Shown: positions 12,564 through 25,244 of the stretch, in pieces
Position numbering within the stretch: the stretch's first letter is position 1
Layout of the letters: every line of letters starts with the position of its first letter
Assembly: GCF_020509005.1 (NCBI RefSeq)
Contig: NC_063016.1
Coordinates: 1,612,001 to 1,676,000 of the forward strand
Length of the DNA stretch: 64,000 nt
Source of the DNA: Fulvia fulva
Taxonomy: Eukaryota > Ascomycota > Dothideomycetes > Mycosphaerellales > Mycosphaerellaceae
Direction of reading: 5' to 3'
The notes under the pieces: model-generated
Seen by the model: the letters and a program-made list of their open reading frames with translations, nothing else
What the model was told of the DNA's origin: nothing
Databases searched by the model: none
Translations under genes and position numbers: made by a program

Positions 12564-12819
12564 TATATATTTAGCCTCTATTATAGATGTTGCTATAGAT
12601 ATTTACTTCTTACTTATCTAAGAAACTAGTGCCCTATAGAGGAAGAAGACATACCTAAGGATTAAGACTCTATCTACTTTGTCTATTATATAATCAGAAT
12701 TATAGTATCTAATAAGGTGTTCTTTTCTAGACTTTAAGAACTAAAGTCCTAGATTAGGATATAATCCTAGGTACCTAGTGATCTTCTTCAAAGCCTTTAT
12801 ATAGTAGGTAGATAAATCA
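12564..12819 (-). mobile_element. Inverted copia RNase H fragment
   Basis: This stretch is the reverse complement of part of the copia element at about 34,320-34,570 (RNase H region), with substitutions mostly of the RIP type. It is cut on the left by the pogo element and on the right by the forward copia LTR at 12,820. It shows that another copy of the same copia family once lay here in the opposite orientation. Confidence 0.8.
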
Positions 12820-13054
12820 TATTAAGATATAGTATCTTAAAGAGAGTTAATAATTAGGAAGTGATCTAGTAGCCTAAGGCATCTACGATAACTTAGCTTA
12901 TAGGGAGATACCTTCTCTCTCCTTTAGCTTAGATAGACATCTAATATAATCAATATATTAGTTCCTAATATATTGCTATATAATCGTACTATTAGTTAGA
13001 TAAAGATTGATCTCTTACTCTACTCCGCTACTATCAATCCGTACCTATTTAATA
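12820..13054 (+). repeat. 5' LTR of the host copia element (235 bp)
   Basis: Same sequence as 23,863-24,097, 35,001-35,235 and, inverted, 13,119-13,354. The family consensus starts TGTTAAGATGTAGCATCTC and ends near GTTTCAACA; here the first bases are tattaag, a RIP-type change. The next bases, ggttataagcccggg, sit where a primer-binding site should be, but I cannot assign the tRNA. Confidence 0.8.
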
Positions 13055-13118
13055 GGTTATAAGCCCGGGTTTATATAGGAATAAGAGCAATCTATATTAG
13101 TATAGGTTACTTACATCC
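13055..13118 (+). mobile_element. Copia leader, segment 1
   Basis: Sequence between the 5' LTR and the inverted solo LTR. It is the start of the untranslated leader of the copia element, which continues at 13,355. Confidence 0.7.
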
Positions 13119-13354
13119 TGTTGAAACAGGTACGGGTAGATAGTAGCGGAGTGGAGTAAGAGATCAATCTTCAACTAACTAATAGCACGAGTATGTAGCA
13201 ATATATTAGGAACCAATATGTTGATTGTGTTAGATGTCTATCTAAGCTAAAGGGGAGAGAAGGTATCTCCCTATAAGCTAAGTCATTATGGATGCCTTAG
13301 GCTGCTAGATCACTTCCTGATTGTTGACTCCCTTTGAGATGCTACATCTTAACA
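13119..13354 (-). repeat. Solo copia LTR, inverted, least mutated copy
   Basis: A 236-bp LTR in reverse orientation, starting tgttgaaacagg and ending cttaaca on the plus strand. Five-base duplications catcc flank it (13,114-13,118 and 13,355-13,359), so it is an independent insertion that later lost its internal region by LTR-LTR recombination. It keeps many CA/TG sites that are TA in the other copies, so it gives the best view of the original LTR. Confidence 0.9.
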
Positions 13355-13848
13355 CATCCCTTACTATTGTAGTAGAAAACATCTAGGAATTAGAAGTCTA
13401 TCCTATCTATCCTATTAAGGAGCTTAGTTCGATACTAAGTAATAGGTAACCTAGATAAGGACTCTATAAGGCTTACTTGAAGCTAATACCTTAAAGATAC
13501 TCTATAGGTAGAACTATATCGAGATACTATTAAGAAGGACTTTAAGTAAGTCATTTGAAGCTCTACTAGGAGAGACAGACCTATGTCCTAGCCCCGAGAC
13601 CTTATACCGCTCCTTCTTTACTTTACTAAGCAGGCCTTAGTATCTATACCTACGAACTTTCATATTCTATACTAGAAGCCTTAGTAGAATCTAAGCCACT
13701 ACTTTAGAATATATATACCTTGTTTCATTACATCTAATCTATTATAGATTTATACTAAGAGAAGATAGAGGAGAAGGGAGGTAAAATCCTAATTCTTAGT
13801 AGGGATAATTAGAAGAGAAAGTTTAACCTTTAGAGATATAAGATAGAG
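13355..13848 (+). mobile_element. Copia leader and gag start, segment 2
   Basis: Continues the copia leader. From about 13,760 the translation looks like the start of copia gag (NWKRKFNLWRYKIES across the later insertion junction). The segment stops at the tagag duplication where gypsy G2 inserted, and the frame continues at 21,069. Confidence 0.65.
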
Positions 13849-14032
13849 TGTTACGGGCAGCCCGCGACCCCCTACTATAGCTACGTCGGCCCGGCTGAAC
13901 CGCGGACCTTCCGCATCGGGTTAGCGCGGCTTAGCTTTGCTTTATAACTTCGCCGCGCCTCGCGCTCCTCTTTCGTAGCTTCGTAGAATAACAACTATCT
14001 CGTTCGAACCCTATAGTACGCGCGCCCTTATA
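13849..14032 (+). repeat. 5' LTR of G2
   Basis: 184 bp, begins TGTTACGGGCAGCCCGCG and ends in ccttata. It matches 20,880-21,063. It is followed by gtttgttctacta, a candidate primer-binding region similar in position and sequence to that of the small element at 35,575. Confidence 0.9.
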
Positions 14033-14289
14033 GTTTGTTCTACTACCCTACCTAGATCGCGGATCTAGGTAAGGGACGCGTAATAATAGGAATAGACAGA
14101 ACCGTAGAACTCGAGAACGCGTAGAGTCGTATTAGAATATAGAACACGGTAAGGCGTATAGCGCGTAGATACCTAGAGAACGTAACGTAGCGACATTATT
14201 AGTAGGTAGTCGCGCGCTCGTAGACAGTCAGGATATAGGCACCGTTACGCCTCCCCCGAACCTAGATAACATAACTTTATAAATAGCGA

Positions 14290-16330
14290 ACGGCGGTATA
14301 CTACCGCTACCTAAGCCTAAGGGCAAAAGTAAGTAGCGTATATCTCTTTTCCCCGACTTCTCCTCTTTCCCTTAGAGTTAGACATAGGACGATAACCGGC
14401 GGGTTATAGTAGATACCGGTATTGCGCTATAACAAGAGATTAATAAAGCTTACTAGAAGGCCTTCGAGCGAGAAGAAGGTAGTAAGATTGACTTTATAGA
14501 ACTGTTCGAGTTCAAGCTCGAAGAGAACCTAGGCGGCGACCTAGACGAGGTATATCTATTACTCGACGAGGTAGAACACATTCTCGTATCCGAATACTAG
14601 AATATTACTCTAGACAACCTTACGACCCTTATATCCTAACACCTAAAGACTACCTACGACTTCGTACTATAAGTAGTTAATACGGCAATTACTAAGGGCA
14701 GACAACTCGATATAATAGAGCGAGCTAACGACCTCTAGAACACCTAGTATACTACGCTATATACCGAATACGACCGTATCTATAAGATACTACAAAGTAA
14801 AGAGCTTGTTATATAGAAAATAGTAGCAGATCTTAAGAGTAAGAAGGATTACGACCTAGCTAAGTTATAAGAGCTAGAGAAGAAATATAAGGAAGCTAAT
14901 AACCTATATAAGCAGTTTAGCGAGATCTACGAGAAGGAGAAGAAGAAGGCATAAGATACTAAGGCGAAGAACTAGGCCCTATAATAAGAAGTCGATAACC
15001 TAAAGGCTCGGCTTAAGGTAGGAGATACTATATAGAACGGAGGTAGGGGCCGCTTAGGCCGCCGACCCTCTCGTTCCCGCCTACGCGAGACCTTACTCGA
15101 GTAGCTATTACGTAGGTATCGCGAAGCTACTAGTAGAGGTGGGGTAGCGGTAGTAGTAATGACGATAGAGACGACGATAACCGTAGTAATAATAGCCGAG
15201 GACGTAATAACGACCGTCCGCGACTAGGACCTAATAATAGTCGTAACTCGAGAATACGTAACACCCGTACCTAGACACTACTAGTTAACCTTCTAGAACG
15301 TCTCTTTACTATTAACCGTACCCTTACTCGCGGTATAGAGATCGGCAAGGGTATGCCTAACCCTAAGTACTTTAAGAACGATAATGACCCTAATTTCGAT
15401 AGCTAGTATAGTAGTGTTCTCCTAAAGCTAACTATAGTAACCTTCCGTACTAAGGCAGATAGTCTACGCTTCGTATATAGGTAGACGTAAGGTGATCCTT
15501 AGCGAAGTATTAAGCCGAGGATCCCTATGCCTAGACAGTAGTCCTTTAACGAGTTTAAGACTAGAGAAGAGTTATTAGATTAGATAATACGCTAATATAG
15601 TATACGTAATAAAGGAACTAAGGCTATAGTTAATATTGCTACCTATAAGTAAGAACAAGGCGAAACCTTTATAGCCTTCTATATACGGTACTCGAAGTTA
15701 CGCGCCTAGATATTATAGACCGATAAGACCGAGCTTATACTATTCCGTAACCGACTAAACCGTAAGTACTTTATTAAGACCTTCGGCGACCGCGAAGTCG
15801 ACCGCCGCCTAGATAGTGTATAAGACGTTATCGAGGAGTATACCGTACTAGACGAGAGCTTCTACGAGACAGATCGACTATACCCGTAGAAGGAGCGCCC
15901 CCGTAGTAATAGCAACTCGAACGGTAATAGCGGCTAGAATAACTAGAATAACGGTAACGTAGTTACTAGTACCGCTACCGGTATAGTAGGTGCCTTAGTA
16001 TAGCGCCTACTATAGTACGCTAGTACTAAGAAGAAGGAGGATCTACCGACATATCTATAGAACCTACCTACGCTTAACCGTAAGTAGCGCGAAGACCTTA
16101 AGAAGTAGGGTAAGTACTACCGCTACCGTATAGGCTCTTATATATCGACTAACCCTAAATACCTAATATATAGGTACGATAGCGACTATCGCCTACCGCG
16201 TCTACGTAATACTACGGCGAATCCGAACGCGAACCTCAGTTCCCTAGCCGCCGATCCGTAGTAGGGAAATAGCACGACCGCTACCTAAGCGTAGTAGATA
16301 GCGGTTACCCGAACTTCCTAGGACAGAAAG
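14290..16330 (+). pseudogene. gag relic of G2
   Basis: A long stop-ridden frame between the 5' LTR and protease. It includes charged coiled-coil-like sequence (14,460-15,030), an Asn/Ser/Gly/Arg-rich linker (15,110-15,260), and a capsid-like region (15,300-15,850). A decayed zinc knuckle around 16,110-16,160 shows Tyr where Cys is expected, as C-to-T change of TGC gives. Confidence 0.55.
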
Positions 16331-16519
16331 AGTATAAGATTAAGAGACACGGAATATAAGAGACGGTAACAGACTATAGTAAGGAGCTTAAGATATCGGT
16401 ATACGTACTAGATAAGTAATAGCTAGCTATACACCCTTATATAGTATTACCCGTAATGATATAATATAGAAAGGCTTAAGGCCTTATAGATTCTACTTCT
16501 ACCTCTCTCTTTCTTAACC

Positions 16520-19500
16520 AGAAATTTATACGTAAATATACAATACCCCTAATCCCTTTGACGTAAAGCCGACGACTAACACTAGGAGATAGAACGGCTA
16601 CTATACGGCAGATTATATACGCGGCCCTTATAGACGTAGTTATCGGCGATCATTACGAGCAAATGTTATACTACGTCACCGACCTCGAATATAACATCGT
16701 CTTTAGCCTACTATAGCTTATAGCGTACAACCTAAACATCTTCTAGGAGACAGGCGAGGTAGCATTTAGATCGGATTACTACTTTAGTCACTATCTATAG
16801 AATAAGACATCGATAATAGTACAATCCCTAAACTACCGCGAGAAGAAGAAACAGGCACTAGTATAGTACGGACTAGAGCCCTTTACTAGAGAAGTAGCGA
16901 GCTTTATAGTAGGAGGGGCAGAGCTGAACGTCTTATTATATAACCTAGAATATATAGACGATAAAGAAGTGGACTACTAGGGCGTTTCTTAACGCGCGTA
17001 GGGAATGTACGTATACCGGCCTAGGGCTAAGTACTTCTACATTATGCCTACTAGGCGTAAGAGCGACGGCGGAGAGCTTAAGCTAAGTGTAATAGCTACT
17101 AATAATCTAGACCAATTCTTAAACAAGTAGTTTAATCACAACCCGAAGGAGAAGTTACCGCTAATATACTACGACATTACGGACGCTTTCTTAGCTAAGG
17201 ATTATAAAGGACTCCTATCTTACCGACTAGGCGTAGATTATAAGATTTATATTAAGCCTAATAGTCTATAAGAGCTACTATACCGCAAGCCCTACGGCCT
17301 AGCTAAGAAGGAGAACGAGGCAGTTAAGAAATAGCTAGACGAGTAAATTTCTAAAGGGAAGGTACGGAAAGTAGGGCAAAAGACGAGCTAGTCTCCTACA
17401 CTAGTACTAGTAGTACGTAAGCCTAGAGGTAGGCTACGTGTTTATATCGACTATAGAGGATTAAATACGATCACTATTAAGAACCGGTATCCGATTCCCT
17501 TAATATAAGAGACGCTTAACCGTATATACGGTAAGAAGTACTTTACGAAGCTAGACATTATAGTAGCCTTTAATAAGTTACGGATAGCTAAAGGGTACGA
17601 GTAGTTAACGGCGTTTACGATACGATACGGCATCTACGAGTGTCTAGTGTTACTATTCGGCTTATATAACGGACTAGCATTGTTCTAATTATATATTAAT
17701 AAGGTCTTATAAGAACACCTAGACGACTTTATATCGGCCTACCTAGATAACGTACTTATCTTTAGTAACACCTTAGAGGAGTATATTGAACACGTACGAA
17801 AGGTTCTTACTAAGCTACGCGATGTAGGACTTATAGTAGATATCGACAAAAGCGAATTCTACTAATAGAAGGTGAAGTATCTTAGGCTAATTATAACCCT
17901 TAACGGCATCGAGATAGACCCCGAGAAACTCGAATATATTTAGACATAGGAAGCTCCTAAGAACCTAAAGGATGTCTAGGCCTTCCTTAGATTTACTAAC
18001 TTCTATAGGCGGTTTATCGAAGCATTTTCGCGTATAGCTACTCCTCTTATAAACCTGACCAAGTCGGACGGACTAAGTGATTATAAGAACAGAAGGATTC
18101 AATAGTCACTAGATTACTAACGAGCCTTTGACAATTTGAAAGCTACGTTTAGTAAAGCCGGCATACTCGTACATTATATGCTAGGTAGGGAAATAGTAGT
18201 AGAGACAGATTCTTTAGATTTTATAAACGCCGGCGTACTTTCGTAGTATAACGAGAATAGTATACTACATCCTATAGCCTTCTACTCGAAGAAGTTAAGT
18301 CTATAGGAGTATAATTATAAAATCTATAACAAGGAACTGTTAGCTATTATCAAGGCTTTTAAGGAATAGAGACCCGAGCTTGCCTACGAAGTAGATAATA
18401 AGGACTTATAGCTAGTTAAGATTTATACCGACTATAAGAACCTAGAATACTTTATAAAGACAAAGTAGCTAAATCGGCGACAAGCGCGTTAGGCTAAGTT
18501 CTTATTATAGTTTAACTTTAAGATAATATACCGTCTAGGACTTTAAGGTACAAAGCTAGATAGCCTAACGAGACGTAGCTAGGACCTTCCGTAGGGGGTA
18601 GACGACCCTCGGAACTAGTATTAGTATTAGACATTGCTACCTCCTAAGCGATTCCTTAAGATCGCCTTACTATAGGCAATAGTAGAAGATACGCCGGAAG
18701 AAGAGGAACTAGTATAGGTGAACTCTAAAGCTAAAGAGTTTATGCCTATAGAGCGAGATACGCCTACTAAATAACCGGCGACGCGTAAAAGTTAGCGGGA
18801 AGCCGAACTCGAGTATCGAATGTCGACGGCGTACGTAACCGATAACGAGCTTAAGACCGTAATTAAGGACCTATAGAAAGACCGTACTCCTACACTACTA
18901 TAGAGAGCGAAGATTCACCTAGTATACTATAAAGTAGATAGCGACCTACTATATATTCGAAATTAATACGACGGCTAGAGCTTATAGGTACTAAATGACT
19001 AAGCCTTATAGACTAGGATAATTGAGATAAACTATAACGCTCTAGTAGTAGGCTATCTAGGACGAGCTCGTACTTATAAACTCGTAGTACGTAAATTCTA
19101 CTAGCCTAGATTAGCGAGATCCGTACGTAGATACACCGCGAATTACCGTACCTACCGTATAACAAACTCTCTACACTCCTAGCCACTAGGATTATTATAG
19201 CCACTTCCTATTCTAGATCGGCCTTAGAAATATATTGTAGTCGACTTTGTTATCGGACTCCTAGATAGCACTCTTAACGGCATAGTCTATAATAACATTA
19301 TGACCGTTACTAATAGGCTTACTAAGGAAGTCGAGCTGATCCCTATTAGCGTAATAATAGTATAGAATGCGGCAAGGCTTTTCCTTAAACATATGTTCTA
19401 TCGGCGCGGGTTTCCTAATACTATTATATTAGACCGTAGCAAGTAGTAGGTCGCTACCTTCTAGAAGAAACTCTATAAGATACTCCGTAAAAATCGTAAG

Positions 19501-20690
19501 CTAAGTTTTTCGTATTACCTAGAAACTAATAGACAGTCAGAACGTACTAACTAGGCGATAGAATAGTATCTTCGTATATTCACTAATAAGGTATAGGATG
19601 ACTAGGTAGAATAGCTATACCTTACTTAGTTCGCGATTAATAATCACCTGTCTAAGACTACTAGTATGTCGCCGTTCTACGCTACCTTAGGCTATAACCC
19701 TAAGTTTATAGATCGAGTTGACCTAAACGCTAGAAAGGAGGGAGGACTAACTACTCTCTAGCGACTAGATACGCGATTAGTAGAAACCTTTATACGTCGA
19801 ATTTACGAGCTTTATAAGCACCTTTAAGAAAATATACGAATTTTATAAGCTCTCTAAGTAGAAGTAGCAAACCGCTACCGAAGCATTCCTCTAGACTATA
19901 AGGTAGGTGATTAGGTGTATCTTAGTACTAAGAATATCCGTACGACTCGACTATCTAAGAAGCTAGATAGGAAACATGCCGGCCCTTACTAGATTACGGA
20001 AGTTATGCCGGCTAGACTCTCTTATCGACTAAAACTATTAGACGCTCTAGTAGGACTTAATAACTACTTCTATACCTTACTACTATAACGAGCCGACCAC
20101 CCCGATTTCCTACTACTTAAAGGGTAGTATCTAGCGCCGCTACTACCGATAAATATCGAACCTAATACTACCGAGGCTAATATAGTAGCCGATATAGTAG
20201 TAGTCCCTACGTATATATACAAGGTAGGAGAGATCCTTAACATATATACCCGTAAGCGGGTAGGCAAGGTAAAGAAGGGGTATAAGCACAAGGTAGATAT
20301 ATAGTATAAGGTGAAATAGGCTAGATATTAGAACGAGGAGGATAGTAAGACCTAGTAACCTATAGAGGATATACTTAAACACGCGGCCGCCGCTATTATA
20401 GACTTTTACTATAACCGGCCGGAGTTGTCTACGCCTATAGGCTTCGTAGCTCTATCTAACTAGTCCCTACTAGCTACTAAGATGCTCGGGCTCAATACGA
20501 TTAGGGTTATTCCGAAAGAGACCGTTACGAATAAGTCGCCTCGAGCCTTACCTCTAATAGAATCTACTCTATATATGTTCGATACTCGAGTAGAGCCTAT
20601 AGAGCCTATAACAATACCTAACTTTAGTTATAAGGATTATACGCGAGTGCTAGCCGAAGACAGACTTAGGTCTAGGGCAAGCTAGCTAAC
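16520..20690 (+). pseudogene. pol relic of G2 (protease, RT, RNase H, integrase)
   Basis: Readable through stops. Protease-like part at about 16,550-16,740; RT at 17,390-17,900 ([20 protein letters not shown], then [16 protein letters not shown], with the catalytic YxDD decayed to AYLDNVLIF); RNase H at 18,180-18,500 (YNKELLAIIKAFKEQR and YTDYKNLEYF); integrase core at 19,220-19,700 (FVIGLLDSTLNGI, LTKEVELIPIS). A C-terminal region at 19,890-20,060 (YKVGDQVYLSTKNIRT, then KHAGPYQITEVM) follows. The last open stretch is 20,482-20,685. One of the better preserved pol relics here, but not functional. Confidence 0.85.
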
Positions 20691-20863
20691 TAGATAATAT
20701 ATTTCTTAAAGGAAGCCGGTCGAGGATAGTCTTAATCGAGCGAATACAATATTATCGGATGACGACAGGGTACTAGAGGATAACTAGGCGTTCGCGCGAT
20801 TATAGAGCTCGATAGGCAAGTAGTCTTATAAGGTAGATAACGCTTAGAGGACTAAGGCGTGTT

Positions 20864-20879
20864 TTAGGAGGGGGGGTAC
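20864..20879 (+). other. Polypurine tract of G2
   Basis: taggagggggggtac directly upstream of the 3' LTR; the plus-strand primer site of an LTR retrotransposon. A very similar tract precedes the 3' LTR of the small element at 36,710. Confidence 0.8.
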
Positions 20880-21063
20880 TATTACGGGTAGCCCGCGACC
20901 CCCTACTATAGCTACGTTGGCCCGGCTAAACCGCGGACCTTCCGTATCGGGTTAGCGCGGCTTAGCTTTACTTTATAACTTCGCCGCGCCTCGCGCTCCT
21001 CTTTCGTAGCTTTATAGAATAATAACTATCTCGTTCGGACCCTATAGTACGCGCGCCCTTATA
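20880..21063 (+). repeat. 3' LTR of G2
   Basis: 184 bp, same as 13,849-14,032 except for RIP-type transitions. Followed by the duplication tagag. Confidence 0.9.
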
Positions 21064-22211
21064 TAGAGAGCTAATCAGCATTCTTTATAATTAATGACCT
21101 AATAGAAGTGTCTTTTAACAATATTAAGGGCAAGACCTTAAAACTCTAAGAAGAGGCTATAACTAAAGAGATCCTTAATACGCTAATATAGACAAGACAA
21201 AATGTAGTATATAACTTCAGTATCCTTAGTAGGATTATAGAAGAAGATGAATTTGAGCTTAAGGGCTTATATAAATCTAGAAGAGCTACTAAGAAGTAGG
21301 TATATCTCTAGAACAAGTATAGCTAGGTGCTACTAACCTATATATATAAGCTTATAAAGCAATTTGTGACCTTTAAGATAAGTAAAGAGTTCACTATTAG
21401 ATCTATATAGACATACCTAGTTTCTCTTAGAAAAAGGATTACTAATGTTGACCTAGAGGGTTAGTATTATAGGAAAGCTAATATAAGGATAACCTAGCTC
21501 TTGAGCTCACTACTACCTAACTACTATATAGCTAGGGATACTATTATAGCTTAGCTAAAGATAGATTATAAAAGGACCTTAAAGATCCTTAAAGCTTAAG
21601 AAGCTAGGTTAGATCCCTCTAAGGCTAATTATAGCATAGTAGCCACCTAGGTCAAGCCCTTAGGTCTAGTAAGACTACTCTCCTACCTTCTCTATAAGAA
21701 GGATCATCTGATTAAGGACTGCCCTAGTTTACCTAAGGCAAGAAAGGTCCTTAGATTCCTAACTACTATCTTCCTAGAATATAATATATATTAAGAAGAA
21801 GAGAACTCTACTACCTACTTTAAGGAGGACACTAAGAGAGAAGTCCTCTATAGAAGAACTTAAGAAAATGGTAAAGAAACTTAGCTCTAATATACTGTCA
21901 CTCTAGAAGAACTAGGCCTAGTCTTATACCTCTAAAGTAAAGAAGACTAGAAAAGGGTTTTCCGCCTAAGAGTTACGTGACTTATATAGCTCATCCCTAG
22001 AGACAATGTCTAATAATAATAAGTATAATAAAGTGGCTTACTTAACTAAAGAAGTCTAAGGCAAGTTCCCCTCGTCAGAGTAGTTACTTAACTCTTATAC
22101 TTCATCCTATATAACTAACTAAAGCTACCTCCTTAGATCTATAACTCCCTAAATAAGGAAGAAATAGATTAAAGTAGGAGGTAGGTTTTTATTAGCTACT
22201 TATATTAGGAA
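21064..22211 (+). mobile_element. Copia gag, segment 3
   Basis: Copia host resumes after G2. Translation shows gag-like helices and, at about 21,690-21,725, a zinc-knuckle relic ending KKDHLIKDCP, where the first cysteines are lost. The segment ends with tatattaggaa, the 11-bp target duplicated by LINE copy 2. Confidence 0.7.
22201..22211. repeat. Target-site duplication of LINE copy 2, left
   Basis: tatattaggaa here and at 25,245-25,255. Confidence 0.85.
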
Positions 22212-25200
22212 TGTAGTCGACGACGAGAATTACCTATACGTAGTGTCGGCTACGAACCTCTCGTCTTACTACGAGAGAGCTAAGTATTCTTACGCTAGAG
22301 CGTCGTAGGCGCGACGGGCGCGTAACGTAGGCGAAGCCGCGGCGAATAGAGGACTACTAGTAAAACGGGTGTAAAAACTATCCGACGAGCGTATACTCGT
22401 GTCGGGAGCGAGTCCCTCTTCTTTCTACGTATAAGAAGGGCGCGGAACCGTAGCCTATACGCTCGATAGGACACCTCTAGTATAAGTATAGAATTTTTAC
22501 CTCCGGAGACCGTAAACTAAGCGGGCTAAGCGACGAACATTAGACGAGCGGACTATAGAATAACAACTAAGCGGACTATACGACGTCGTCGGGCGGACTA
22601 TAAAACAATCTAGTGTTTACTAGCGGGTAATACGGTAGGTAGGTAGATACGCGACGAAGCCTATAAGGGCCTATTAAGTACCCGGTATAGGAACGAGGGT
22701 TTTACCTAAGGCACTACCTATCCCGCTATATAATGTACCTAGTCTAATATAGTAGATTACGACGAGGAAAAGACGATAGCCTAAGTAAGGAAAAAACGGC
22801 TATTAGGATAGGGAAAAGACGTATAATATAAGTAGATTAGTTCTATAATCGGGGAGGATCGAGGGTAGGGTAATAAGGAACTTTATATTAGTTAGTAGGT
22901 AGAAACGTAAGGAGTACGCTACCCGGCGTAGTATATGCCCCGAGTAAACCTACGAGGTATAGACGGCCGCTTTCTAGAGATAGGCTACGGTAACGCGAAG
23001 GGCGTCAAAACCTAGGGCGTAGTATATACTAGTAGCGACGGCTAATACTGTCTATATAGCCCGAGAGGACGGATACGTATATCGGTTAATAGAGAGTACT
23101 AAAGCGCTTAGGCCTATAGAGGACGATATTAGCTTAAGGAGTAAATAGGGAGGGAGGGCGTAGAGAGAAGCTTTTACTCCGGGCTTACCTCTCGAAACGA
23201 GGCTATACGGTAGTACTAGATAAGTAGGAAAGCGCGGTTAAGACTTGTTACCTTATCTCGTAGCTAGCTTACTAAATATAATTCCTTCCTTATTAGTCTA
23301 GACATATCGGGAGCCTTCGACTACGTATTATACCCGCGGCTACTCTATATCCTAAGGTCGAAAGGACTCCCTAGGTAGCTTATTAACTTCGTACGGTCCT
23401 ACCTCTAAAACCGTAGTACGTCGATCCTAGTCGGTTAGTATAAAAGCCTATTTTAAGTAGTCTATACTAGAATCCCGTAAGGCTTAACGCTAGTACCTAT
23501 CCTGTTCTTCTTCTTTATAGCGACGCTACTCCTAGCCCTAGAATCCTAGAACACCGCTACGAGCGGCTTCGTAGACGATACGAACATCCTAGCGTAGTCT
23601 TCCTCGACTAAGGAGAACTATAGGCTACTAGAAGAGAAGTATAAGATCTACGAGGACTAGGCTAGGAGGTATAGGGCTCGGTTTGCCCTAGAAAAGTATA
23701 ATCTAATACACTTTACGCGCCGGCTACGGTTCTATAACATATAAGCTTCTATCTAGATATAGGGGTATATAACTAACCCGGTAAATCAGCTTAGGATCCT
23801 CGGACTATAGGTAGACCCGGCGCTACGGTAGAGGAAGTACGTATAGGTAATATTACGGAAAGTGTTAAGATGTAGCATCTCAAAGGGAGTCAACAATTAG
23901 GAAGTGATCTAGTAGCCTAAGGCATCCACGATGACTCAGCTTGTAGGGAGATACCTTCTCTCCCCTTTAGCTTAGATAGACATCTAATATAATCAACATA
24001 TTAGTTCCTAATATATTACTATATACTCGTACTATTAGTCAGTTGAAGATTAATCTCTTACTCCACTCCGCTACTATCCACCCGTACCTATTTAATAGAA
24101 AGCTAAATAGAATATAGCATTATACTAGAGGCTTACTACATCTATATAGGGGGCGGACTTTCGGTAGTTACGACTTCTATATACGGCTATTATACGGCTA
24201 GTCCTTACCTATAGTAGCTAAGTATAGTCCTTAGGCGAGAGGGCCTACCTATTAAAGGGACTCGTCGCGCCGTTAGCGAAGATCTAAAACTAATGCCTAA
24301 GGAAGGTCACCGGGGTATATAAGTCGATACTAATAAGGATACTTAAGTACGAGACCGCTATACCGCCGATCGACCTATATATCTAGGGACTACGGACCTC
24401 CTACTTAGGTAAGTCGGCACAGTACCTAGTATAGAAGGTTATCGCTAGTATAGTCGTAAGGGCCCGCAAATTAGTACTAGCGTATAAGGGTATTCGACCC
24501 GGAAACGAGCCGAACTACCGGGTAAGGGACGAATAGCTAGTAATATAATTAGAAGGTAAGAAATCGTTTATAGAGTAACTATAGAAAGAGAGGTAGAACA
24601 ACTAGGGTATAGGGTATAGTAGATGCCCTTAGCTAGCGAGATAACCTAAGGAATAGTTAGCTACGAAATCCGCGGTTAAGTACCCCCCGAAGCTTATCTA
24701 CTACCGCCTTACGAGGGTATAGAGTAGTATAGCAACCTAACTACGAAGCGAACATATCGGCCTCTAGGGGTACCTATTATAGAGGAAGGTTCTAGGATAC
24801 ACGAATACTAGCTGCCCCTACGGCTATCGCTCCTAGAACGTACGGTACGTACTCCTCGTCTATCCGAGGTAGTCGTTAGGAAGGGGGGAGTAGATAGTAA
24901 AGGCGAGGAACCGGACGATTAGGGCACTTCTTAATAACGTTAAGGACCTACGGCGTATTACGAACTAGATACTAGAGAAGGGCTAGCTAGAATAGTACCG
25001 CCTAGTAGGAGTAGTATAGGAAGAGAGGATATAGCGTAGCGCGACGAGACCGGCTAGGAGCGGGGGCTAACGGGGTAGTGATATAGACTACGTACGTTTA
25101 GAGGGAAAGCTAATCTAGATAAGGAGAAGTCGGGGGCGGGAAGGGTTTTCACCTATTCGGGTTTCCCTTTATATATAATAATAGATATATATCTATATAG

Positions 25201-25244
25201 GCCGAATAGGGTCCTAGAATAGGGGAATAACAAATCTATCTATC
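22212..25244 (+). mobile_element. Tad1-like LINE, copy 2, internally deleted
   Basis: Aligns to copy 1 from its first base: 22,216-23,290 matches 4,676-5,750, then it jumps to sequence matching copy 1 from about 8,253. About 2.5 kb (end of the 5' region, ORF1, the endonuclease and the start of RT) is missing. The breakpoint carries the microhomology ttcctt present at both ends in copy 1 (5,746-5,751 and 8,247-8,252). It keeps the same 5' and 3' ends, the (atct) tail and an 11-bp target duplication. Compared with copy 1 it is systematically changed at CA and TG to TA. A solo copia LTR sits inside at 23,863. Confidence 0.9.
23863..24097 (+). repeat. Solo copia LTR inside LINE copy 2
   Basis: 235-bp copy of the copia LTR, beginning TGTTAAGATGTAGCATCTC. 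It is flanked by gaaag on both sides (23,858-23,862 and 24,098-24,102), and copy 1 has the uninterrupted sequence. It therefore inserted after LINE copy 2 did, so the copia family was active after that LINE insertion. Confidence 0.92.

Larger units (their letters stand above)
13849..21063 (+). mobile_element. Ty3/gypsy retrotransposon G2, complete but dead (7.2 kb)
   Basis: Both 184-bp LTRs, gag, protease, RT, RNase H and integrase are present in the canonical gypsy order. The flanks carry a perfect 5-bp duplication, tagag, at 13,844-13,848 and 21,064-21,068. It inserted into the gag region of the copia host. The two LTRs differ mostly by CA to TA and TG to TA changes (for example gggcagcccg against gggtagcccg), the expected RIP pattern. 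No intact ORF remains. I see no chromodomain at the C-terminus, unlike G1 and G3. Confidence 0.92.
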
